Shown here piece after piece: positions 1 to 8,399 of a stretch of 64,000 nt of DNA. Numbering within the stretch: the stretch's first letter is position 1; every line of letters starts with the position of its first letter. The notes under the pieces were generated by a model. It worked only from the letters and a program-made list of their open reading frames with translations, was not told where the DNA came from and ran no database searches. This stretch comes from Nostoc sp. MS1 (GTDB lineage Bacteria; Cyanobacteriota; Cyanobacteriia; Cyanobacteriales; Nostocaceae). A program made the position numbers and the translations under genes. Where the stretch lies: positions 5,763,501 to 5,827,500 of the forward strand of contig NZ_AP023441.1 of the NCBI RefSeq assembly GCF_019976755.1. Direction: 5' to 3'.

Positions 1-1062
1 TAAAATTTCCCCATTGGAAGCATGATTCGTTAGATGTAATAGTATCTCATTGCAAGTGAATCCTTGCACTTCGGTAGCTAAATCCTTCATTAACATTTGT
101 TCCAAAGTGGAAATATGCTTTAGCCATTGCGTCACTAGGGGGATAAATTCACCAGAAACTAAAGTTCCAGAAGCTAAAAACTCTCCCACATCCCCAGCAA
201 ATAATTCATGAATAAAATTAGCGGCAATATTGAGAAACAAGGGATTACCACCATATTGATTCACCAAAGCTATCCACTGTTGAGCATCAAAGGTAAGTTG
301 ATGATGTTGCAAAAGCTCAATTGCACCTTCCATGAGTCCACCCAGAGGGAAAATCACCGCATCACTCAACAGATTTAATCGTTCTGGTTGTTCTCGGCTA
401 GTGAGAATTACACAACTATCGTGAGACGTTTGTAAAAACTTATAGAGAAAATCTGCGTATGGTTCATATTCTGCAAGATATTGTCCTCCACGGTTGCCCC
501 CTAAAATGACATCCCAACCATCAAAAACTATCAGCGTCTGGGGCGGTAAAATCGGTAGAGCATCTGTTGTAGGGACGTTAAGGTGAAACGAAAACCACAG
601 AGTTTTTTGAAACCTTGCGCCTACCCACTCTGCTAGTTTTACTGCTAAAGTCGTTTTTCCTATACCCCCCATCCCTGTAATTGCAATCAGGCGTTTTCCC
701 TTCTCAATTGCCTGGGCGAGCGTTGCTAGTTCATAACCTCGTCCAAAAAATAAAGAAATATGCGGAATCTGAGGTAAAGGTAATGGAGAAGGACGTTCAA
801 TCAAGTCTTGCCAATTACAACCCAAAACCTGACAAAACGCTTTCAATACTGTAGCGTTAATCGCATCACCGTTTAAAAAGCGTCTCCATGTCCCTAAAGA
901 TACCCCTGTGGCAAAAAATTCGGCATTTTCCCAGTTTTGCCCAGGTGCAAGAATTTGACTTGCTACCTCTAACCAACGGGGATCATCTATTGTCCAACCT
1001 TTTTCCTTACGAGCTTGTTTGATAATTTGCAACCCTGTTTGAGAAAGTTTCAGGCTAGGCAT
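1..1062 (-). CDS. STAND/NB-ARC ATPase, 5' part (cut by window edge)
   Basis: The frame is open from an ATG at 1062 to the left edge (354 codons), so only the N-terminal part is here. Residues 1-95 form a helical N-terminal module of the kind cyanobacterial STAND proteins place ahead of the ATPase (the stretch KQARKEKGW and a SLGTWRRFLNGD segment resembling a helix-turn-helix). The NTPase follows: Walker A GMGGIGKTT at 130-138, Walker B-like LIVFDGWD at 177-184, sensor ILTSRE at 219-224, and GGNPL near 271-275, equivalent to the GLPL motif. In this family the missing C-terminus usually carries WD40, TPR or another effector or sensor module, which cannot be seen here. It is divergent from the glycosidase gene. 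Role inferred: regulated oligomerising switch, signalling or defence. The family is secure; the function is unknown. Confidence 0.85.
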   Translation of the reverse strand, partial: MPSLKLSQTGLQIIKQARKEKGWTIDDPRWLEVASQILAPGQNWENAEFFATGVSLGTWRRFLNGDAINATVLKAFCQVLGCNWQDLIERPSPLPLPQIPHISLFFGRGYELATLAQAIEKGKRLIAITGMGGIGKTTLAVKLAEWVGARFQKTLWFSFHLNVPTTDALPILPPQTLIVFDGWDVILGGNRGGQYLAEYEPYADFLYKFLQTSHDSCVILTSREQPERLNLLSDAVIFPLGGLMEGAIELLQHHQLTFDAQQWIALVNQYGGNPLFLNIAANFIHELFAGDVGEFLASGTLVSGEFIPLVTQWLKHISTLEQMLMKDLATEVQGFTCNEILLHLTNHASNGEIL

Positions 1063-1214
1063 TACAGGTCAGTGGGAGAATGGATCAAATTCTTTAAGCT
1101 CAATTCTAAATCACCACGATGGGAATTGACCTTTAGCCTCCCCGATCCCCTTGAGAAAATTGACACATCGCGTTAAGCTTCCTTAGCGTAACTGCACAAT
1201 TGTGACATTAGGTA

Positions 1215-3632
1215 ATGACAAATCAATCCTCCCCGCAAATTCCCTCCTCGGCTTGGAAACGTCCTATTGGGTTAGGTTGGGATATACCTTATACTGTCCG
1301 CTACGCTAGTAATATTGATGATGGGCCTTGGCATGGGATGCCATTAGGTGGCTTTGGTGCAGGTTGTATTGGTCGGTCTTCGCGGGGAGATTTTAACCTA
1401 TGGCACATTGATGGGGGTGAGCATGTTTTCCAAAATTTTCCGGCTTGCCAATTTATTGTGTTTGAGTCAAATGGCTCATCCTCCCAAGCTTATGCTTTGT
1501 CTACGCAAGCACCGGATGATGGTAGCCTGAAAAGTTGGCAATGGTATCCTGCATCGAATGGAACACAGGAAACAGGCACATATCACGCTTTGTATCCTCG
1601 TAGCTGGTTTGTGTATGAGAATGTTTTTCAGGCGGAGTTAACTTGTGAGCAGTTTTCCCCCATTTGGGCTAATAATTATCAAGAGACTAGTTACCCTGTA
1701 GCGGTGTTTGCATGGCAAGCGCATAACCCCACCAATGCACCTATCACACTCAGTATTATGCTGAGTTGGCAAAATATGGTGGGTTGGTTTACGAATGCGC
1801 TCAAATCTCCCAATGTGCGGGTGCGGGATGATGGGAGTCCAGTTTATGAATATCAGCCGCGTGTGGGGGAAAGTCAGAGGAATTACAATTATTTAGATGA
1901 AACTCCCCAACATATTGGTTGCTTTTTCGGTCGGGTGGGTATGACTGAACCTTTACAAGAAGGTGAAGGGAGTTGGTGTATTGCGACGTTGAAGCATCCC
2001 CAAGTGGAGGTGTTTCACCATACAAGATGGAATCCTGTGGGTACTGGTGAGGAGGTATGGCAGAGTTTTGCGGCGGATGGTTCTTTGCCTAATTATATAG
2101 ATACCACGGCTGCGGCAGAGAATGAACAGTTGGGAGGAGCGATCGCAGTTCGTTTTACTCTCCAGCCTGGGCAAACTCTGGAAATTCCCTTTGTGCTGAG
2201 TTGGGATTTCCCGGTGACAGAATTTGCTGCTGGCATTAATTACTATCGCAGATATACAGATTTCTTTGGTAAATCTGGTGATCATGCTTGGGCGATCGCA
2301 ACTCTGGCTCTAGAACAGTATAAAACTTGGCAACAACAAATTGCCAGTTGGCAAGAACCCATTCTGAATCGAGAAGATTTACCCGACTGGTTCAAAATGG
2401 CTCTATTTAATGAATTGTACGACCTCACCAGTGGGGGAACTCTCTGGAGTGCAGCCACACCAAGCGATGCCATTGGACAGTTTGCGGTGTTGGAATGTTT
2501 AGACTATCGTTGGTATGAAAGTTTGGATGTCCGGTTGTATGGTTCTTTTGGGTTGTTGCAACTCTACCCAGAATTAGAAAAATCTGTAATACGTGCTTTT
2601 GCTAGAGCAATTCCCCAAAGTGATGATACTCCCCGTGTGATTGGTTATTACTATACCATTGGGGCAGAAAGTCCGCTTGCTGTACGTAAAGCCGCAGGTG
2701 CAACACCCCATGATTTAGGCGCACCCAATGAACACGTTTGGGAGAAGACTAATTATACCAGCTATCAAGATTGTAATTTGTGGAAGGATTTAGGTTGTGA
2801 TTTTGTCTTGCAAGTATACCGGGATTATCTTCTCACTGGTGCTGACGATGTGCAATTCCTAGCAGACTGCTGGGATGCAATTGTAGAAACCCTTGATTAT
2901 GTGAAAAAGTTTGATTTAGATGGGGATGGGATTCCCGAAAACTCTGGTGCGCCTGATCAAACCTTTGATGACTGGCGTTTGCAAGGGGTTAGCGCCTATT
3001 GTGGAGGTTTGTGGTTGGCGGCGTTGGAGGCTGCGATCGCCATTAGCGATATTTTATTACAAAATCACCAAGATGCAGCAACCAAGGAAAACCTCCTTTC
3101 CCAAAAATCCACCTATGAAACTTGGTTAAAGCAATCCCTACCTATCTATCAGGAAAAACTTTGGAATGGTAAATATTATCGATTAGATAGTGAAAGCGGT
3201 TCCGATGTGGTGATGGCAGATCAATTGTGTGGACAATTCTACGCAAACTTACTAGAACTACCGGAGATTGTACCAAGCGATCGCGCCATTTCTGCATTAC
3301 AAACTGTATATGATGCCTGCTTCCTCAAGTTCTACAACGGTCAATTTGGTGCAGCTAATGGAGTGCGTCCTGATGGTTCACCAGAAAACCCCAAAGCTAC
3401 CCATCCTCTAGAAGTTTGGACAGGGATTAACTTTGGTTTAGCAGCATTTTTGGTACAGATGGGAATGAAGGATGAAGGCTTAAGATTAACGCAAGCAGTT
3501 GTAGAGCAAATCTATAATAATGGTCTACAATTCCGCACACCTGAAGCCATCACCGCCGCCGGAACTTTCCGCGCCAGTACCTACCTACGCGCTATGGCAA
3601 TTTGGGCGGTGTATTTGGTAATTAGTCACTAG
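1215..3632 (+). CDS. GH116-family beta-glucosidase / glucosylceramidase-like protein
   Basis: The 805-residue protein has the two-part layout of glycoside hydrolase family 116 (bile-acid beta-glucosidase GBA2 and archaeal beta-glucosidases). An N-terminal beta-rich domain opens with GGFGAGCIGRSSRGDF near residue 45, and an (alpha/alpha)6 catalytic domain follows. The acidic segments expected at the active site are present: LECLDYRWYESLDV near 426 and DGDGIPENSG...DQTFDDW near 570-585. There is no signal peptide, so it should be cytosolic and act on glucosides or glycolipids. The ATG at 1215 has only a weak ribosome site (AGG). It is monocistronic, with repeats downstream. A short gap separates it from the divergent STAND gene. 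Substrate is not predictable from sequence; glucosylceramide is only the eukaryotic precedent. Confidence 0.85.
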   Translation: MTNQSSPQIPSSAWKRPIGLGWDIPYTVRYASNIDDGPWHGMPLGGFGAGCIGRSSRGDFNLWHIDGGEHVFQNFPACQFIVFESNGSSSQAYALSTQAPDDGSLKSWQWYPASNGTQETGTYHALYPRSWFVYENVFQAELTCEQFSPIWANNYQETSYPVAVFAWQAHNPTNAPITLSIMLSWQNMVGWFTNALKSPNVRVRDDGSPVYEYQPRVGESQRNYNYLDETPQHIGCFFGRVGMTEPLQEGEGSWCIATLKHPQVEVFHHTRWNPVGTGEEVWQSFAADGSLPNYIDTTAAAENEQLGGAIAVRFTLQPGQTLEIPFVLSWDFPVTEFAAGINYYRRYTDFFGKSGDHAWAIATLALEQYKTWQQQIASWQEPILNREDLPDWFKMALFNELYDLTSGGTLWSAATPSDAIGQFAVLECLDYRWYESLDVRLYGSFGLLQLYPELEKSVIRAFARAIPQSDDTPRVIGYYYTIGAESPLAVRKAAGATPHDLGAPNEHVWEKTNYTSYQDCNLWKDLGCDFVLQVYRDYLLTGADDVQFLADCWDAIVETLDYVKKFDLDGDGIPENSGAPDQTFDDWRLQGVSAYCGGLWLAALEAAIAISDILLQNHQDAATKENLLSQKSTYETWLKQSLPIYQEKLWNGKYYRLDSESGSDVVMADQLCGQFYANLLELPEIVPSDRAISALQTVYDACFLKFYNGQFGAANGVRPDGSPENPKATHPLEVWTGINFGLAAFLVQMGMKDEGLRLTQAVVEQIYNNGLQFRTPEAITAAGTFRASTYLRAMAIWAVYLVISH

Positions 3633-3640
3633 TTTTGTAG

Positions 3641-3669
3641 GGTGTGTTATCGCGCCAGCGTAACGCACC
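3641..3669. repeat. Inverted repeat of the GTAGGGTGYGTTA dispersed type
   Basis: GGTGTGTTA at 3641-3649 pairs with TAACGCACC at 3661-3669 with one mismatch, 9 bases after the glycosidase stop codon. A related but longer hairpin starting GTAGGGTGCGTCAG lies at 53391-53447 after mtnP. Both sit just downstream of genes, so they may double as transcription-end structures. Confidence 0.6.
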
Positions 3670-3779
3670 GCAAATCTGGGGCGGTGTGTTAGGACTATCG
3701 TCCATAACCCATTACTGGCGTGGCAAGGCTAAAATTTTGCAATAGATTTTGGATAAAAATGAACGCAGATAAACGCAGC

Positions 3780-3821
3780 GAAAAGTTCTGTAGGAGGGTT
3801 TCCCTCCGTAGGAAACTTTTC
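3780..3821. repeat. Nested hairpin repeat (GTAGGAGGGTTTCCCTCCGTAGG type)
   Basis: Outer arms GAAAAGTT (3780-3787) and AACTTTTC (3814-3821) enclose the inner palindrome GGAGGG-TTT-CCCTCC. The same architecture with changed but compensating bases is found at 58734-58833 (GGAAAGTT, GGCGGG-TTT-CCCGCC, AACTTTCC). Confidence 0.65.
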
Positions 3822-4029
3822 AAGATAAATGAACGCCGATAGCAAGATGATAGATTGTCCGCTAATGCACAAGTTTAGTCTGGTCACGCCACTACCATAC
3901 TTAAATCTTTTATGGACAAGCTTTTTTTGACTTGTTTGTACGCAGTAGCCTGGGAGGGGTAGGGGTGGGTTACTCGCCATCGCTATGAAAATATAAAGTC
4001 TTTCTTAAATTTTCCGTGGAAATAATTAA

Positions 4030-4063
4030 AAAACCGACCTTTGTAATAGAGAACGTCGGTTTT
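4030..4063. terminator. Terminator-like hairpin upstream of hetC promoter
   Basis: AAAACCGAC at 4030-4038 pairs with GTCGGTTTT at 4055-4063 and T-rich sequence follows. It is suited to ending plus-strand transcription before the hetC promoter, and its A/T flanks allow it to act on the other strand as well. Confidence 0.6.
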
Positions 4064-4189
4064 TCCCAAAAAATATTTCAGCTTTTCTTGCTTAATTTAT
4101 CTATATTTCCGAGATTTAATCCACCTGTGAGGGGTAATAGCTATCTTGCCAATTGTGACGTTGTGATTAAAGCCTTAACAGAAAAAATC

Positions 4190-4239
4190 TGTAACATGAG
4201 ATACACAATAGCATTTATATTTGCTTTAGTATCTCTCTC
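4190..4239 (+). promoter_or_regulatory. NtcA-activated promoter of hetC
   Basis: A perfect TGTA-N8-TACA NtcA box spans 4190-4205. A TANNNT -10 element, TAGTAT, sits at 4227-4232, 21 bases downstream. This is the spacing of class II NtcA promoters and predicts a start near 4239, about 500 nt ahead of the hetC ATG. hetC is an established direct NtcA target in Anabaena sp. PCC 7120, so the match is expected in function; the exact start is inferred from spacing. Confidence 0.88.
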
Positions 4240-4738
4240 TTGGGTGGGATTCTATTTGGTATTTAAAAATGAGTGTTAACAGTTTTTGGATTTATTTTCC
4301 GGGAGTTCAATTAACTAAAAGAAAATGTAAATAAGTTTAAACCAATTTGCAAACGACTATCTTATTCATGTTCTCTCAAACGATTACTACATTAGGAGAG
4401 TTATTAAATTTATGTTCATGAAGAACTTTTTGCAAATTACAAATTAGGTTTCCTGATTTTTTCCTAAAAATTTTGTTGTTATAAACTGAAGCTACTTTAA
4501 CAACCCATAATTAGATTTTTTACCTTTAAGCGAATGTACTCATGAATGACCGACAAACCATAAATATAAAGTTCATGAATACTGGTTAAATATTTTGTGA
4601 AAATTGATAAAATTTTAAAATAAATATTTTCCTAAATCTCATCCTGAGCTAATACTTAGCAATTAGTTTAATTGCTGATATGAAATTGATTTGCCCAGGA
4701 ATCAGCCAAGAGTTTACCCACAAAATAGAAATTAAACT
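4240..4738 (+). promoter_or_regulatory. Long AT-rich hetC leader
   Basis: If transcription begins near 4239 the 5' leader is about 500 nt. It is strongly AT-rich with scattered TTCATGAA-like motifs. I see no recognisable riboswitch fold and no convincing ribosome-bound short ORF. A further promoter close to the ATG cannot be excluded. Confidence 0.5.
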
Positions 4739-7700
4739 ATGAATCCCTCTTCGTCGTTAAGAGTTCAGGGAGGGCTGCAACAAGATTCTACTCAGCAGCT
4801 ATCTTCCACTCCAGAAGCGGCTATCCTCAATTTGGTGAGGTTAGTTGCAGGGGATATTAGTCTAGTTTCAGAGTTTAGCCAAAGTTGGGTAGTTCGAGAG
4901 TTTGAATTAGGTGATGACCTGACAAATTATGTAGTAGATGAAGCAGATACAGATAGTAATAGTGTTATTTATTTAATTTGTCAAGGTAGAGTCCGTCTGT
5001 TAGGTTTTAATCAAAAGCTGGGGCGGGAAATTTCTACTCAATTGTTGTTGGCTGAACAAACTTTTGGGGCAGATCATTTCTTTTGTCATCAAGCATTACC
5101 ATATCGAGCGATCGCAGCAAGTGAAGGTTTTGTTATCTCAATGACAATTGCTGACTTGAAACTCTGGTTACAACGCCTTCCCCAACTAAAAAATCACTTG
5201 CAGCGTTTAACCCGTGAACGACAAGCGCTGATATTCCTAAAAGGTTATACTAAGTTACACACAATCAAGAGCAAAAAGCTTAAAGAATTACTTCCTTATT
5301 TAACAGCTAAATATATTCCGGCTGGCTCATTATTATCAGCAGCAACCCCATCAGAAAAAGGGCGGTTTTGGCTGGCGAGTGGTCAAGTGCAATCTATATC
5401 AGTAGGTAGCTTCATCCCATCGGTAGGTGATAGTTGGGGATATCCTGAATCCACATTACCAGATGGAACAGCGCAAACAAATTTGCTAGTTTATCAACTA
5501 TCGCCGGAAAATTGGGAAGCGGCAAGAGCAATCGCACCTAATTTCTTTACTGATGACTATCAACCACAAGAACCAGCAGCAGAAGAGGTTGATGTTGTCC
5601 CTACGGATAGTAAACCACAAATTGTTCTGCCTAAGTTAAAAACTTTGCGTTCCCCAGAAGCACCAACCATAGCCACATCTAACATTGAAGATATCGACCT
5701 TCCCCAAGGAGAAAAGCGGCAAAAAGGCAAGTTTTCCTATTCCTACCCATTCATCCAACAGCAGAGTTCTTCAGATTGTGGTGCAGCGTGTTTGGCAATG
5801 ATTAGCCAATATTGGGGTAAGCGTTTAAGTCTTTATAGCTTGAGAAACTTGGCACAGGTAGATAAGACTGGCGCATCTTTGGAGGGTTTATCTGTAGCTG
5901 CCCAAACCTTGGGTTATGATGTGCTACCAGTGCGGGGAAGTTTGCATAAGCTAGAGTGGCACTATAATCCCTGGATTGCTCACTGGCAAGGCAACCATTT
6001 TGTAGTAGTGTGGCAGATAAAAGGCGATCGCGTTCTCATTTCTGACCCGGCTGTTGGGCGCAAATGGGTATCGCGGTCGCAATTTGAAAGTAGTTGGACT
6101 GGATACGCTTTACTTTTAGACCCCACAGAACGTTTTCAAGCCCTCAAGAGTGAAAAATTCTCTTTGGGTCGTTATGGACAAATATTGTGGCAATATCGCC
6201 CATTAATTAGACAAATCGTTCTCGCCTGCTTGTTGGTGCAAGCTTTTGGGTTAGCGACTCCCCTATTTACTCAGGTCATTCTTGACGAAGTAATCCCTGT
6301 CAAAAACTTGCCGAATTTGCATATATTTGCGTTCAGCTTTTTATGTTTGGGTATCTGGCGGACTGTATTAACATCACAGCATCAACATTTATTAGATTAT
6401 TTTGCTAACCGCGTTGACTTAAACTTGATTGGCGGTTTTATTAACTATACATTACAGTTACCCTTACAATTTTTCGCCTCCCGCCAAGTCGAAGATATTA
6501 TTAGCCGTGTACAAGAGAACCGTAAAATTCAAGTCTTCATCAGTCGCCGGGTAATTGCGGCGGCTGTAGATGTTTTGATGGTGGTGACTTACCTGGGTTT
6601 GATGACCTATTACAGTTGGCAACTCACTCTTCTAGTTCTGAGTTGGATTATTCCGGTAGTGTTCTTAACTGTAGTTGCCAGTCCCTATCTCAAGCAAGCA
6701 TCAAGAGAAATCTTTCAAGAATCAGCCAGACAGCACTCTTCAATGGTAGAGATGATGACTGGGGTGGCGACGCTGAAAACTACAACCGCCGAACGTCCTT
6801 TGCAGAAGTATTGGGAGGAACGCTTCTTAAAAATGTTGAAGGCGCGGTTGCGGGGACAAAAGTTAGCCCATCGTCTCCAAGTGATGCGGAATTTAATTAA
6901 TCATGTGGGTAGCACCCTAGTTTTATGGTTCGGGGCTACTTTGGTGATGGGTGGGAAAATGTCCTTGGGACAGTTTATCGCTTTCAATATGTTGACTGGG
7001 AATGTCACAAATCCAGTTTTGGCGTTAGTTGGGTTATGGGATGAGTTTCAAGAGGTATTGATTTCTGTAGAAAGACTCAATGATGTTTACGCGGCTGTCC
7101 CTGAAGGAAATTCCCAAACTACTTTATTTGTCATGCCGCCAATTCGCGGTGAGGTACGATTTGAGAATGTGTCGTTTCGTTATAACTCGTTTCAAGAACG
7201 CAACGCCTTACAAAATATCTCCTTTGGGGTAAAACCGCATCAAACTATTGGCATCATTGGTCAAAGTGGTTCTGGTAAAAGTACCTTAGCTAATTTACTC
7301 GCTGGGTTGTATCATCCTGATACGGGGAGGATTTTGATTGATGGACATGATATGTCTGGGGTGTCTCCCCAATCTTTACGGAGTCAGATAGGGTTAGTAG
7401 GGCAAGAGAGTTTTCTATTTTCAGGAACGATTTTAGAAAATATTACTTTGCACGATCAAGAATTAAGTTTAGTGCAAGCGATCGCCGCCGCTAAGTTATC
7501 AGGCGCACACGAGTTTATCCAAGCCTTACCTCTAGGTTACGATACCCAAGTGGGAGAACGGGGTTTTATGCTATCTGGCGGACAACGCCAAAAAATTGCG
7601 ATCGCCCGTGCTTTGATTAGAAACCCTAGAATTTTGATATTAGATGAAGCCACTAGCGGTTTAGATGCCGAGTCAGAACGCCGCTTTCAACAAAATTTAG

Positions 7701-7873
7701 CCCAAATTAGCGAGGATCGCACGACTTTTATTATCTCCCATCGCCTTTCGACTGTCCGCTACGCCGATCATATTATTGTGTTAGACCAGGGGATGGTAAT
7801 TGAACATGGGACTCATCAGGAACTAATGGCGATCGCGGGACTTTATCATCACTTAGCACAACTGCAACTATAA
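4739..7873 (+). CDS. hetC: HetC, bacteriocin-type ABC exporter needed for heterocyst development
   Basis: The 1044 residues match HetC in length and domain order. The N-terminal 300 residues carry a CRP-like (cyclic-nucleotide-binding fold) region. A C39 peptidase domain follows, with its triad visible: C347 in SDCGAACLAM, H420 in GNHFVVV and D436 in ISDPAVG. Then comes a six-helix ABC membrane domain (about 480-770) and an ATPase with Walker A GQSGSGKST at 841-849, signature LSGGQRQ at 945-951 and Walker B ILILDE at 965-970. C39 exporters cleave double-glycine leaders while exporting peptides. HetC is known to act early in heterocyst differentiation, downstream of NtcA and HetR; its cargo is not known from sequence. 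It is followed by hetP on the same strand. I found no obvious double-glycine peptide gene beside it. Confidence 0.95.
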   Translation: MNPSSSLRVQGGLQQDSTQQLSSTPEAAILNLVRLVAGDISLVSEFSQSWVVREFELGDDLTNYVVDEADTDSNSVIYLICQGRVRLLGFNQKLGREISTQLLLAEQTFGADHFFCHQALPYRAIAASEGFVISMTIADLKLWLQRLPQLKNHLQRLTRERQALIFLKGYTKLHTIKSKKLKELLPYLTAKYIPAGSLLSAATPSEKGRFWLASGQVQSISVGSFIPSVGDSWGYPESTLPDGTAQTNLLVYQLSPENWEAARAIAPNFFTDDYQPQEPAAEEVDVVPTDSKPQIVLPKLKTLRSPEAPTIATSNIEDIDLPQGEKRQKGKFSYSYPFIQQQSSSDCGAACLAMISQYWGKRLSLYSLRNLAQVDKTGASLEGLSVAAQTLGYDVLPVRGSLHKLEWHYNPWIAHWQGNHFVVVWQIKGDRVLISDPAVGRKWVSRSQFESSWTGYALLLDPTERFQALKSEKFSLGRYGQILWQYRPLIRQIVLACLLVQAFGLATPLFTQVILDEVIPVKNLPNLHIFAFSFLCLGIWRTVLTSQHQHLLDYFANRVDLNLIGGFINYTLQLPLQFFASRQVEDIISRVQENRKIQVFISRRVIAAAVDVLMVVTYLGLMTYYSWQLTLLVLSWIIPVVFLTVVASPYLKQASREIFQESARQHSSMVEMMTGVATLKTTTAERPLQKYWEERFLKMLKARLRGQKLAHRLQVMRNLINHVGSTLVLWFGATLVMGGKMSLGQFIAFNMLTGNVTNPVLALVGLWDEFQEVLISVERLNDVYAAVPEGNSQTTLFVMPPIRGEVRFENVSFRYNSFQERNALQNISFGVKPHQTIGIIGQSGSGKSTLANLLAGLYHPDTGRILIDGHDMSGVSPQSLRSQIGLVGQESFLFSGTILENITLHDQELSLVQAIAAAKLSGAHEFIQALPLGYDTQVGERGFMLSGGQRQKIAIARALIRNPRILILDEATSGLDAESERRFQQNLAQISEDRTTFIISHRLSTVRYADHIIVLDQGMVIEHGTHQELMAIAGLYHHLAQLQL

Positions 7874-7922
7874 AAAAAGATAATATCATCTCCGCTTCAA
7901 CACTTATCATATAGTGGAGTTT

Positions 7923-7959
7923 GGTAATGGGTAATTGTTTTCTCCCATTACTCATTACC
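7923..7959 (+). terminator. Hairpin downstream of hetC
   Basis: GGTAATGGGTAAT at 7923-7935 pairs with ATTACTCATTACC at 7947-7959 with one internal mismatch. It lies 50 bases after the hetC stop. There is no long T run, so it may be an mRNA-stabilising or repeat-derived hairpin rather than a strong terminator. Confidence 0.5.
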
Positions 7960-8008
7960 TACTACCGACCCCAGCAAGCATATCGAAATAGCAACAATTA
8001 TATATTTA

Positions 8009-8058
8009 TGTACTCAACCGTACAGACTTTTTCTATCAAATCCTAATAGTGTTTCCTC
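8009..8058 (+). promoter_or_regulatory. Second NtcA-type promoter, between hetC and hetP
   Basis: A perfect TGTA-N8-TACA box occupies 8009-8024 and its inner bases extend the palindrome (TGTAC...GTACA). TAGTGT at 8047-8052 fits the TANNNT -10, 22 bases downstream, predicting a start near 8058. That is about 1.1 kb before the hetP ATG, so it may drive hetP with a very long leader or a separate RNA. Confidence 0.75.
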
Positions 8059-8364
8059 TCCATTAGTAGGTATTTACAACTGTAAGCAAATACCCAAGAT
8101 TTTCAGGCAATGAAGGGTATTACCCCCTAATTAGCCGAGGATTTTATATCTTATGCCCACATAGCATATTCGCTGAACTAATAATTGAGTATAGCTATAC
8201 CAAAACGGCTTTTTGGTAGGGATTTTTAGGGTTAATTTCGCAAAACACTAATATTAAAAGCAATAAATGCTATTGCCTTAGCATAAAATTATCAAATATC
8301 TAAAATTTATCAGCATACTTTGCTGATTCTGTAAAAAAGATTTTGGACTTCTTTGAGAGAATTT

Positions 8365-8399
8365 TCCGGATATATGGTTGCAACAATATTCTCTGCGCT
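8365..8399 (+). promoter_or_regulatory. DIF-type (TCCGGA) promoter candidate for hetP
   Basis: TCCGGA at 8365-8370 is followed 16 bases later by TATTCT (8387-8392), so the hexamer would sit near -35 with a start near 8399. TCCGGA centred at about -35 is the motif described for HetR-dependent, NtcA-independent differentiation transcripts in Anabaena. hetP is a developmental gene, so this is a plausible assignment, made on one motif only. Confidence 0.55.

Larger units (their letters stand above)
3633..4189. other. Intergenic stretch with dispersed hairpin repeats, no convincing gene
   Basis: Between the glycosidase stop and the hetC promoter I see two repeat hairpins (3641-3669 and 3780-3821), a terminator-like stem (4030-4063) and AT-rich sequence. 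Short open frames here overlap these structures and show no recognisable protein family. Confidence 0.6.

Noticed and set aside
4196..4279. 27-residue hydrophobic ORF (MRYTIAFIFALVSLSW...)
   Set aside because: Its ATG lies inside the NtcA box and before the predicted hetC start near 4239, so it would not be in the mRNA.
4016..4279. 87-codon frame upstream of hetC
   Set aside because: It runs through a terminator hairpin and the NtcA box and has no recognisable composition.
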